Assembly: GCA_003447515.1 (NCBI GenBank)
Contig: DLZA01000231.1
Span: 1-8,331, forward strand
From: Paracoccaceae bacterium
GTDB lineage: Bacteria > Pseudomonadota > Alphaproteobacteria > Rhodobacterales > Rhodobacteraceae
Direction of reading: 5' to 3'
Length of the DNA: 8,331 nucleotides
In this document: positions 1 to 7,402 of the stretch, in pieces
How positions within the stretch are numbered: position 1 is the first letter of the stretch
Layout: every line of letters begins with the position of its first letter
Made by a program: the position numbers and the translations under genes
Notes under the pieces: generated by a model
Databases searched by the model: none
Told to the model about the DNA's origin: nothing
The model's input: only the letters and a program-made list of their open reading frames with translations

Positions 1-1185
1 GTAATCGAAATTAATCTGCAAGACGCCACCCGCCGAATCCGCGTCGCACTTACTCCAGACGTTGCCCAAGACGGCAACATAAACGGCGCCTATATTCTAT
101 CAATGGACATTACTGCAGAGGCACAGGCCCGCGCAGCACTTATGCAAACACGCAAACGAGAATTGGCGGCGCAACTGACCAGTGGGTTGGCTCATGATTT
201 TGCCAACCTACTCACAGTCATCCTCGGCCTACAGGGCAAACTAGAGCGAATCAAAAATCTACCACCTGACGCTCAGGACGCCATCGCAACGACTAAGGCG
301 GCAGCCCTCCGCGGGGGCGAATTACTGGACAAACTTTCTGATGTATCGGGCCGTCGCGACTTGTCCATTTCGGCGGTAAATGTGGATGACATGTTTTTAA
401 ACATTCAGAACCTTGCTTCGGCGGCTCTACCTGAAGGTATTAACTTCAAAACTGAAAACCAAGGCGTATCAAAGGCAATAATGCTTGACCACGGCTTTAT
501 GCAGGACGGACTCCTAAATCTAATACTTAACGCCCGCGATGCGATAATTGGAAATGGCCATATTCTATTAACTGCGCGTTTGAGAGAAACAACCTGGGTT
601 GAGTTTACAGTCACAGACACTGGGCCAGGATTCACTTCAGAGGCCCTACAGAACGCTGTTGATCCGTTTTTTACAACAAAGGCAGCTGAGGGATCGGGGC
701 TCGGCTTAACAATGGTTTATGACTTTGCACAAATGTCTGGCGGTCGCGTACGAATCAGTAACCATGAACTGATTGGGGCGGAAGTGACTATCCAACTGCC
801 TTTGCGCTTTGGTATCCGCACCAAAAACCCAGGGATGGTTCTGCTGGTCGAAGATCGTGAAGACCTACGCCTTCAAACACGCGAAATGCTGCGCGAAATG
901 GGACATTCTGTGATTGAAGCAGAGCATGCAAAGGAAGCGTTAAGTTTAATGCGCATTCCGGGTATCAGCCATATTTTAACCGACATCATGTTGGGTGACG
1001 GGATGAACGGATTTGATATGGCCCGCAATCTTTTGACATTGGGGCACAACATGCCCGTGATTATGATGACAGGCCTGCCTGCGGATGACCCTGTGCATCA
1101 ACAAGCAAGTTCGCAATTTCCCGTGCTGCGCAAGCCTTTTACAGCACCGCAATTGGCCGAAAAATTTAGTAAAGTTCACGCATGA
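1..1185 (+). CDS. PAS hybrid sensor histidine kinase with C-terminal receiver (5' partial)
   Basis: The frame is open from base 1, so the gene starts before the window; the Met at 103 is internal. The first ~40 residues read like the end of a PAS domain (GAYILSMDIT), leading into a helical linker. The H-box HDFANLL puts the phospho-accepting His at bases 193-195. The ATPase domain follows, with N-box NLILNARDAI (~520-550), G1 DTGPGF (~616-633) and G2 GSGLGLT (~694-714). A receiver domain fills ~835-1180: acidic pair in VLLVEDRED, phospho-acceptor Asp at 982-984 (LTDIML), Thr in MMTG and Lys in RKPF. It should autophosphorylate and pass phosphate to its own receiver and/or the overlapping response regulator. 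No transmembrane segment is visible in the part present, and the signal it senses cannot be read here. Family assignment is firm; the missing N-terminus may hold further sensor domains. Confidence 0.93.
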   Translation, partial: VIEINLQDATRRIRVALTPDVAQDGNINGAYILSMDITAEAQARAALMQTRKRELAAQLTSGLAHDFANLLTVILGLQGKLERIKNLPPDAQDAIATTKAAALRGGELLDKLSDVSGRRDLSISAVNVDDMFLNIQNLASAALPEGINFKTENQGVSKAIMLDHGFMQDGLLNLILNARDAIIGNGHILLTARLRETTWVEFTVTDTGPGFTSEALQNAVDPFFTTKAAEGSGLGLTMVYDFAQMSGGRVRISNHELIGAEVTIQLPLRFGIRTKNPGMVLLVEDREDLRLQTREMLREMGHSVIEAEHAKEALSLMRIPGISHILTDIMLGDGMNGFDMARNLLTLGHNMPVIMMTGLPADDPVHQQASSQFPVLRKPFTAPQLAEKFSKVHA

Positions 1186-1892
1186 CTCACCCTGCCCCTT
1201 TAATAACAATCCTTGATGACGAACCACAAATCCGCCTCACCCTGGCTGATGCCCTTGATGCAGCAGGATTTCGAACTGTCAGCTTTGCACGTGCGACGGA
1301 ATTTGAAGCATATTTGAAGATAACGACTCCGGATATTTGCCTGGTAGATCTGGGACTCCCAGACAAAGATGGCCTCGCGCTAGTGCATCGTTTGGCAAGC
1401 GACCAAGGAGCGGCGATTATCATTATTTCAGGGCGCAACCAGGTACAGGACAAGATTACCGGGCTCGAGCTTGGGGCAGATGACTACATTATTAAACCAT
1501 TCGATCCTGCCGAAGTCGTTGCGCGCGCGCGCGCACTATTGCGCCGTGGTAAAGCAACCAATTCCAAGACATCACAAGTGGCAAAATTTTCAGGCTGGTC
1601 AGCTGATTTTGACCAATACCTATTGACTCAAGATGAAGGTAAGATTGCTCCTCTTTCCCAAGCCGAGGGAGAAGTTTTACGTCTGTTTCTAAATGCCCCA
1701 AATCGTCTTATTTCCCGCGCCTATATGCAGGAAGCCCTTGGCGGTGATGCATCAGATAGTTTTGATCGCGCCATGGATGTGCGTGTGTCCCGCCTGCGCA
1801 CTAAACTACGAGATGATCCCAAAAACCCTAAACTGATAAAAACAATTTACGGCGCAGGTTACATCTTTCTTGGAGATGTACATTGGATCTAA
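1182..1892 (+). CDS. OmpR/PhoB-family response regulator transcription factor
   Basis: This 236-residue protein has the full length usual for the family. The receiver domain (about residues 7-120) has acidic residues D12/D13, phospho-acceptor D56 (LVDLGLPD), S83 in the switch position and K105 (IIKPF). A winged-helix DNA-binding domain follows at about 145-233, with the typical LSQAEGEVLRLF start, a recognition-helix region around AMDVRVSRLRTKL and the C-terminal hairpin IKTIYGAGYIF. The start ATG overlaps the kinase stop as ATGA and has no strong ribosome site of its own, so translation is probably coupled to the kinase, its likely partner. Target genes are unknown; the PLP enzyme 33 bases downstream and the nearby formate dehydrogenase are natural candidates by position only. 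Confidence 0.94.
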   Translation: MTHPAPLITILDDEPQIRLTLADALDAAGFRTVSFARATEFEAYLKITTPDICLVDLGLPDKDGLALVHRLASDQGAAIIIISGRNQVQDKITGLELGADDYIIKPFDPAEVVARARALLRRGKATNSKTSQVAKFSGWSADFDQYLLTQDEGKIAPLSQAEGEVLRLFLNAPNRLISRAYMQEALGGDASDSFDRAMDVRVSRLRTKLRDDPKNPKLIKTIYGAGYIFLGDVHWI

Positions 1893-1925
1893 ATTCAAGT
1901 AAAAAATCAAAGGAAAGATTCAGAT

Positions 1926-3248
1926 ATGACCGCCTTGCAATACCGTCCTTGGGTGCCACGCCACAGTGAAACACTGGTGCAACGGATTGCATCCGAGACC
2001 TCGAAAGCCAGCAGCTTCGATATCGCCAATCGGATCGAAAAACTTGCGAGTGATAGCCGCACAATTCATGAGCAGAATTGTTTCAATTTAAATCCAGCCA
2101 CAAACAAAATCAATCCACGTGCCGCTGCCCTGTTATCAAGTGGCATTGGTGAGCGCCCATCCCTTGGCTATCCGGGTGATAAATACGAAACGGGGTTAGA
2201 AGCAATCGAAGAAATTGAAGTGATCTGTGCCGAACTGGCCGCTAAAGTTTTTCGCGCCGACTTCTCTGAAATTCGCGTGCCATCGGGCGCGATTGCGAAC
2301 CTTTATGCCTTTATGGCCACTTGCAAACCCGGTGATACGATCATCGCGCCACCCACGTCAATTGGTGGTCATGTTACACACCACATGGCAGGCTGCGCCG
2401 GGCTTTATGGGTTAAACGTAGTACACGCACCGGTAAATGCAGATGGCTACACAATTAGCGTGACAGGCCTAAGGGAAATAGCCCATAAAACTAATCCTGC
2501 ATTAATCACCATTGGTTGTTCACTGAACCTGTTTCCTCATCCCGTTGCCGAAATCTGTGCCATTGCAGATGAAGTGGGCGCGAAGGTTCTGTTTGATGCT
2601 GCACACCAATGCGGTATCATAGCAGGCGGTAGCTGGCCTGATCCGCTGGCGGATGGCGCTCATTTGATGACGATGAGCACATATAAATCCCTCGGTGGAC
2701 CTGCGGGCGGTCTAATCGTGACAAATAACGCAGAATTGGCAAAACAGCTCGATATGATTGCATTTCCAGGTATGACGGCAAATTTTGATGCAGCGAAGTC
2801 TGCAGCGCTCGCCATTACGCTGCTGGACTGGTGCGATCATGGAACGGCCTATGCGCAGCAAATGATTGACGTAGCACAGGCGTTTGCCAATGAACTTACA
2901 AAGCTGGGTATTCCTGTGTTTGCAAAAACAAAAAGTGGGACGACATCGCACCAGTTTGCTATCGAAGCGGCACAATTTGGTGGCGGTCAAACAGCAGCAA
3001 AAAAATTACGCGAAGCGGGATTTCTGACCTGTGGAATCGGCCTGCCTATCGCGCCGGTTGAAGGCGATTTGAACGGTTTGCGTATAGGCACGCCTGAAAT
3101 CGTACGCTTTGGGGTGACAGTAAGTGACGTGCCTGAAATTACAGACTTGCTAGTACGAACACTTAAATCAAAAGATGCAAAATCGCTTGCATCCGAGACA
3201 ACCTCTTTGCGCCAAAAATTCCAAACGCTCCATTACATGAATATCTGA
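1926..3248 (+). CDS. SHMT-fold PLP-dependent enzyme, divergent serine hydroxymethyltransferase paralogue
   Basis: The 440-residue protein aligns by eye along the whole length of GlyA. Shared landmarks are GYPGDKYETG (81-90), the PLP-phosphate region PSGAIAN (119-125), the PLP-stacking His H149 in GGHVTH, D224-x-x-H227 (DAAH), the Schiff-base lysine K254 in STYKSLGGPAGG and the carboxylate-binding R387 in LRIGTPE. Against my recollection of E. coli GlyA, the residues acting on serine and tetrahydrofolate differ: S35, Y55, E57, Y65 and H228 correspond to A58, P78, L80, E88 and Y253. It is therefore probably not the housekeeping enzyme. An aldolase, transaldolase or transferase on a glycine- or serine-like amino acid is possible but unproven. 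AGGA at 1911-1914, 11 bases upstream, supports the start. The 33-base gap to the regulator suggests one operon. It is convergent with the formate dehydrogenase, 71 bases away, and I see no clear terminator hairpin between them. Confidence 0.85.
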   Translation: MTALQYRPWVPRHSETLVQRIASETSKASSFDIANRIEKLASDSRTIHEQNCFNLNPATNKINPRAAALLSSGIGERPSLGYPGDKYETGLEAIEEIEVICAELAAKVFRADFSEIRVPSGAIANLYAFMATCKPGDTIIAPPTSIGGHVTHHMAGCAGLYGLNVVHAPVNADGYTISVTGLREIAHKTNPALITIGCSLNLFPHPVAEICAIADEVGAKVLFDAAHQCGIIAGGSWPDPLADGAHLMTMSTYKSLGGPAGGLIVTNNAELAKQLDMIAFPGMTANFDAAKSAALAITLLDWCDHGTAYAQQMIDVAQAFANELTKLGIPVFAKTKSGTTSHQFAIEAAQFGGGQTAAKKLREAGFLTCGIGLPIAPVEGDLNGLRIGTPEIVRFGVTVSDVPEITDLLVRTLKSKDAKSLASETTSLRQKFQTLHYMNI

Positions 3249-3319
3249 AAATCAACAAAATGAAGCGGACTAAAGTAACGCCCCTGTCTCCAAATCGTCA
3301 GAGTATGTAATAAAACCAA

Positions 3320-6100
3320 TTATTCCGCTGCAATTGCCTCTTCAACCTTCTCGCATTTCACAGCCGAAAATTTGAACTCAGGAATTTTTCCATATGGATC
3401 AAGCGCCGAATTGGTAAGGATGTTAGCCGCTGCCTCAACATATGCAAATGGTAGGAATACCATGTCTTCAGCTACAGCACGATCCGCGCGAGCCATAGTC
3501 ACGATGGACCCACGTTTAGTCGTCAAACGGATCATACCACCTGGCATCACACCAATCTTACGCAATGTCTTCGGATGCAATGAACAGTTTGCCTCTGGCT
3601 CCAAACCATCCAAAACGCTTGCACGGCGAGTCATGGATCCCGTGTGCCAATGCTCGAGTTGACGTCCCGTGGTCAGGATCATCGGATATTCCGCATCAGG
3701 CACATCATCAGGTGCGATAATACTCGCAGGCGTAAATTTTGCACGCCCATCTGGACGTGGAAAACCATCTCCAAACACAATCGGTTGTCCAGGGTCTTCT
3801 GGAGATAACGATGGATAAGTTACAGCCTCGTTTTCCAAACGCTCCCATGTGATGTTATTCAAAGAGCTCATCCCCATCTTCATCTCAGCAAACACCTCAC
3901 TTGGATGTGTATAACCCCAAGCAAGCCCCAACCGATCCGCTAATTCAGTGGTGATTGCCCAATCCTCACGTGCTTCGCCTGGTGGAAGCACAGCAGGGCG
4001 ACCCATCTGAACCTGACGGTTTGTATTCGTCACAGTCCCAGTTTTTTCAGCGAAGGCACTCGCAGGTAAAATAACATCGGCATAATTTGCAGTCTCAGTT
4101 AAAAAAATATCCTGCACTACCAAGTGCTCCAGCTTCGCCAATGCGTCCCGTGCATGCTCCACATCGGGATCAGACATTGCAGGGTTTTCGCCGAGAATAT
4201 ACATACCGCGGATATCACCTTCATGGACTGAGTCCATAATCTCAACAACAGTCAGGCCCTTTTCCGCGCCAAAATCCACATCAGATTTCCAAATCTCGTT
4301 GAATGCCGAACGGACGCCATCTTCTCCTACAGGCTGGTAATCTGGCAGGAACATAGGGATCATACCTGCATCAGACGCACCCTGCACGTTATTCTGGCCA
4401 CGCAACGGGTGCAAACCTGCACCGGGGCGGCCCACCTGACCCGTCATTAGTGCAAGGCTGATAAGACAGCGCGAGTTGTCTGTACCGTGGATATGCTGAG
4501 AAATACCCATGCCCCAAAAAATCATTCCCGCTTTCGCATTCGCAAACAACCGGGCCACTTCTTTCAATTCTTCTGATTTCACACCACAAATATCAGCCAT
4601 CTTTTCTGGTGGAAAATCTTTAAGGTGCGCCTTTTGTGCTTCCCAATTTTCAGTATACGCTTCGATGTATTTCTGGTCATAGAGATTTTCCTCCACGATT
4701 GTGTGCATAATTGCGTTCAACATAGCAACGTCAGTACCTGGACGAAACTTTAGACGATGTGTCGCGTATTTGCCGAGGCCAACACCCCGCGGATCCATCA
4801 CGATTAACTTACCGCCACGCTTGGTGAACTGCTTGAAGAACGTAGCGGCGACAGGATGGTTTTCTACAGGATTTGCCCCAATAACGATTGCTACATCCGC
4901 ATTCTCAATTTCGTTGAACGTTGCAGACACCGCACCCGATCCAACATTTTCCATTAACGCCGCAACCGATGATGCGTGGCATAGCCGCGTACAGTGATCG
5001 ACGTTGTTGTGCCCAAAACCCTGACGGATAATTTTCTGGAATAAATAAGCTTCCTCGTTTGTACATTTCGCAGATCCAAATCCTGCAACAGATTTTCCAC
5101 CAAAATTATCGCGTAATTTCTTAAAACCACCGGCCGCAAAAGCCATCGCCTCCTCCCAAGAAACTGCACGGAAGAAATCGAACACATTGTCAGGATGCAC
5201 ATTCAGCCCCTTAGAAGGTGCATCATCCCGGCGAATCAACGGTTTGGTCAAACGGTGATCATGGTGAATGTAATCAAACCCAAAACGACCTTTTACGCAT
5301 AAACGGCCTTCGTTCGCAGGGCCATCAATACCATCCACCCAAGCTACTTTGCCATCTTTCACTTTCATAGAAACCTGACAGCCCACACCACAGAATGGAC
5401 AAACAGATTTCACTTCTTCATCGTAATCTTTGCTGTCACCAACAAGAAACTCATCTAGCGCTTTTGCAGGCATCAATGCACCCGTTGGGCAGGCCTGAAC
5501 ACATTCACCACAAGCCACACATGAGCTTTCACCCATTGGATCGTTCATATCAAAAACAATCTGGCTGTCATGACCACGCCCAGCCATACCGATCACGTCG
5601 TTTACTTGTACGTCTCGGCAAGCCCGCACGCACAAGTTACAAGAGATACACGCGTCGAGGTTTACAGACATTGCTACATGGCTGTCATCAAGCAATGGGA
5701 TGCGGTTATTTTCCAACTTGGGGAACCGACTGTCGACCACACCATTCAGATCAGCCATATCCCAAAAGTGCGAAGACTTGTCATGTGCCACCTCGCGCTT
5801 TGGCTGATCTGCCACTAACATTTCCATAACCATCTTGCGCGCGGTTTGTGCACGATTACTATCAGAATTCACCACCATCCCTTCAGATGGTTTGCGAATA
5901 CAAGACGCTACAAGCGTACGTTCGCCATCCACTTCGACCATGCACGCTCGGCAGTTACCATCAGGCCGATAGCCTTTTTCACCCGAATGACACAAATGTG
6001 GAATTATTGTCCCTTTGCGCTTTGCCACTTCCCAAATAGTTTCATCTCGTTCAGCCACCACAACCTGACCGTCAAGCGTGAATTTAATTGAATCGGTCAT
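3320..6100 (-). CDS. fdhA: Formate dehydrogenase alpha (catalytic, molybdopterin) subunit
   Basis: From the chosen start the protein has 926 residues, near the size of FdsA/FdhF-type subunits, which oxidise formate to CO2 at a bis-MGD molybdenum or tungsten centre. Domains in order: a 2Fe-2S ferredoxin domain (C37, C50, C53, C67); a double 4Fe-4S domain (C151/C154/C157/C161 and C194/C197/C200/C204); the proximal 4Fe-4S of the molybdopterin domain (C234, C237, C241, C268, then K270); the catalytic domain with metal-ligand C374 and neighbouring H375 (TRLCHAS) and R567 in PLRGQNNVQGASD; and a C-terminal molydopterin-binding domain (~805-910). The ligand is Cys, not selenocysteine. There is no signal peptide, so it should be cytoplasmic. 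The His-plus-three-Cys cluster expected near residues 100-145 in FdsA is absent. No FdsB/FdsG-like subunit or fdhD adjoins it, so its electron partner is encoded elsewhere. The family call is firm; specificity for formate is strongly supported by the Cys-His/Arg set. Alternative names are fdsA and fdhF. Confidence 0.93.
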   Translation of the reverse strand: MTDSIKFTLDGQVVVAERDETIWEVAKRKGTIIPHLCHSGEKGYRPDGNCRACMVEVDGERTLVASCIRKPSEGMVVNSDSNRAQTARKMVMEMLVADQPKREVAHDKSSHFWDMADLNGVVDSRFPKLENNRIPLLDDSHVAMSVNLDACISCNLCVRACRDVQVNDVIGMAGRGHDSQIVFDMNDPMGESSCVACGECVQACPTGALMPAKALDEFLVGDSKDYDEEVKSVCPFCGVGCQVSMKVKDGKVAWVDGIDGPANEGRLCVKGRFGFDYIHHDHRLTKPLIRRDDAPSKGLNVHPDNVFDFFRAVSWEEAMAFAAGGFKKLRDNFGGKSVAGFGSAKCTNEEAYLFQKIIRQGFGHNNVDHCTRLCHASSVAALMENVGSGAVSATFNEIENADVAIVIGANPVENHPVAATFFKQFTKRGGKLIVMDPRGVGLGKYATHRLKFRPGTDVAMLNAIMHTIVEENLYDQKYIEAYTENWEAQKAHLKDFPPEKMADICGVKSEELKEVARLFANAKAGMIFWGMGISQHIHGTDNSRCLISLALMTGQVGRPGAGLHPLRGQNNVQGASDAGMIPMFLPDYQPVGEDGVRSAFNEIWKSDVDFGAEKGLTVVEIMDSVHEGDIRGMYILGENPAMSDPDVEHARDALAKLEHLVVQDIFLTETANYADVILPASAFAEKTGTVTNTNRQVQMGRPAVLPPGEAREDWAITTELADRLGLAWGYTHPSEVFAEMKMGMSSLNNITWERLENEAVTYPSLSPEDPGQPIVFGDGFPRPDGRAKFTPASIIAPDDVPDAEYPMILTTGRQLEHWHTGSMTRRASVLDGLEPEANCSLHPKTLRKIGVMPGGMIRLTTKRGSIVTMARADRAVAEDMVFLPFAYVEAAANILTNSALDPYGKIPEFKFSAVKCEKVEEAIAAE

Positions 6101-6108
6101 TGTGTATA

Positions 6109-6114
6109 CTCCAA
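6109..6114 (-). promoter_or_regulatory. Ribosome binding site that fixes the formate dehydrogenase start
   Basis: On the minus strand the sequence TTGGAG lies 8 bases before the ATG at 6100-6098. That Met begins MTDSIKFTLDG, where homology to the 2Fe-2S domain starts. The reading frame stays open 28 codons further upstream to an ATG at 6184, but no comparable site precedes that one, so I prefer 6100. Confidence 0.7.
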
Positions 6115-6168
6115 GGACTGTAGGCGTTTCCATACATAGACCACAGGGGCCCAATTTCGTAGTGTGGA

Positions 6169-6193
6169 TAATCGACATATTCATATTCGATAA
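6169..6193. promoter_or_regulatory. Imperfect inverted repeat, possible operator upstream of fdhA
   Basis: On the minus strand TTATCGAATAT and ATATGTCGATTA flank a central GA. They are near-perfect inverted arms with one extra base and one mismatch. The dyad sits 69-93 bases before the chosen start codon, a plausible position for a regulator site or part of the promoter. I do not recognise it as the site of a known regulator, and chance is possible in AT-rich DNA. Confidence 0.3.
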
Positions 6194-6646
6194 CGTCGCA
6201 CATTGTTGGTTTTCAAGTGCGCCTTAATGTCGAGAGAGTTTAACAATGCCTTTGCCTCAAATATTCTTCTCTACAACCCTGATGAGATTCTTGAGCTAAT
6301 CAATTGTAAGAATGACCCCCTCACACATTTCACTTTTTTTGATGAACCTCCTCTATTTTTCTTCTGTTTAGCCTGCACATTTTTGAAACAACCGACCAAA
6401 CTTTTTAGTGGCATTCGTTGAGACATTTAAAAAATTAGCACCCACCAAACGTGATGACACAAATCAAAACCACAATGCGAGGATTATAGTATCAGAAATA
6501 GACGAAAAAATATTGTGGTGGAACTTAGCTGATTGCAAGCCACATGGGCAGGCCAACAATTCCAATTGTAAAAGAACCTTCGTTGTCACTTAATGAAAAT
6601 GGGCTCACGATGACTAACTATGCTCTGTAACTTTCGACTTATTCAC

Positions 6647-7402
6647 TTAGAGTAATTTCTTTAAAGTACCGTCTTTGCGCCCAAACAAACGATAAAAAGC
6701 CCAAGCAGGCAAAAAATTTGCCCCACGGAACAACCAAGAAAACATCCGTGGAAAATTACTTTGAAAACGATTTGAAAGCATTGCAGCCACCACTTTTTCA
6801 GCAGCTTCGTCAGGGCCCATTACAAAGGGCATGTTGAATTCGTTCTTATCAGTCAAACGGGTTTTGATGAAGCCTGGATTAACCAATTGCACCTTTATTC
6901 CTGTTTTATGAAGCTCAGCATACATATTCTCTGCCAAATGCATCATGCCTGCCTTGCTCGCACCATATCCGATGGCCCCCGGCAACCCACGAAAGCCCGA
7001 TAAGCTACCGATAAGCACTACGTGGCCTTCATTGCGTTCGATCATCTTGGGTACGATTGCACCCATAACGCGTGCAGCACCTGTAAAATTTATATCACAC
7101 ATCGCTTCTACGACATCAGCATCCCAATGCTTGGCATCCATAGGCCAATAAACTCCCGCCATATAGATCACACCATCAATCTGCCCAACATCTTCCGCGG
7201 TAGCTTTTACCGCCCGTAAGTCAGATACATCTAAAGGGTAAATACTAGCAGCCGAAGGTAATTCATCAGCAAGGTTTTGCAAACGATCAACTTTTCGTGC
7301 GCTCAGCGCCAACTCGACTCCCATCGAGGACAGTTTGTGGGCAAGCGAACGACCCAGCCCTTCAGAGGCCCCAACCAGCCAATACCGCATACCCCGTTGC
7401 AT
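6647..7402 (-). CDS. Short-chain dehydrogenase/reductase (SDR), classical type
   Basis: The 251-residue protein has a single Rossmann-type SDR domain. The cofactor loop is GASEGLG (11-17), D58-V is the adenine-contacting acidic residue, and N104, S133, Y146 and K150 (YGASK) form the catalytic tetrad, followed by NPGFIKTRLT (175-184). The usual N-x-A-G motif is YMAG here (80-83). R36-K37 after the second strand suggests a preference for NADP(H). The C-terminal ~35 residues are rich in Phe and Trp and may sit against the membrane. The start ATG shares one base with the stop of the DUF3833 gene (TGATG), so it is translationally coupled; Met 5 is an alternative start. Its substrate is unknown. 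It probably corresponds to the SDR of the Rhodobacter RSP1087 operon, which is RpoE-dependent, so a role in lipid or oxidative-stress metabolism is likely, by inference. Confidence 0.9.
   Translation of the reverse strand: MQRGMRYWLVGASEGLGRSLAHKLSSMGVELALSARKVDRLQNLADELPSAASIYPLDVSDLRAVKATAEDVGQIDGVIYMAGVYWPMDAKHWDADVVEAMCDINFTGAARVMGAIVPKMIERNEGHVVLIGSLSGFRGLPGAIGYGASKAGMMHLAENMYAELHKTGIKVQLVNPGFIKTRLTDKNEFNMPFVMGPDEAAEKVVAAMLSNRFQSNFPRMFSWLFRGANFLPAWAFYRLFGRKDGTLKKLL

Larger units (their letters stand above)
6101..6646. other. Gene-poor AT-rich intergenic region upstream of the formate dehydrogenase
   Basis: About 550 bases lie between the formate dehydrogenase start and the end of the SDR gene. 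The region is visibly more AT-rich than its flanks. It should hold the formate dehydrogenase promoter and leader, and the 3' end of the SDR transcript. Two short open frames on the plus strand (6203-6421 and 6408-6593) begin with TTG and GTG, lack ribosome sites and resemble no protein I know. I see no tRNA and no convincing terminator hairpin. Notable small items are the dyad at 6169-6193 and a short palindrome, ACAATT-CC-AATTGT, at 6556-6569. Confidence 0.6.

Noticed and set aside
1521..1532. (GC)6 alternating tract, potential Z-DNA
   Set aside because: It encodes the ARARA stretch at the end of the receiver domain, a common sequence in this family, so coding explains it.
1926..3248. Calling the PLP enzyme glyA
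   Set aside because: Key serine/tetrahydrofolate residues of GlyA are replaced, so the symbol would overstate the function.
3249..3319. Possible bidirectional terminator between the convergent PLP-enzyme and formate dehydrogenase genes
   Set aside because: I could not find a stem of convincing length followed by a T-run on either strand.
5395..5829. 144-codon open frame on the plus strand inside the formate dehydrogenase gene
   Set aside because: It is antisense to the well-supported Fe-S domains of the formate dehydrogenase, is rich in His and Cys codons mirrored from the opposite strand, and resembles no known protein.
6203..6593. Two overlapping short frames in the intergenic region
   Set aside because: TTG and GTG starts, no ribosome sites, low-complexity AT-driven composition and no recognisable protein motif.
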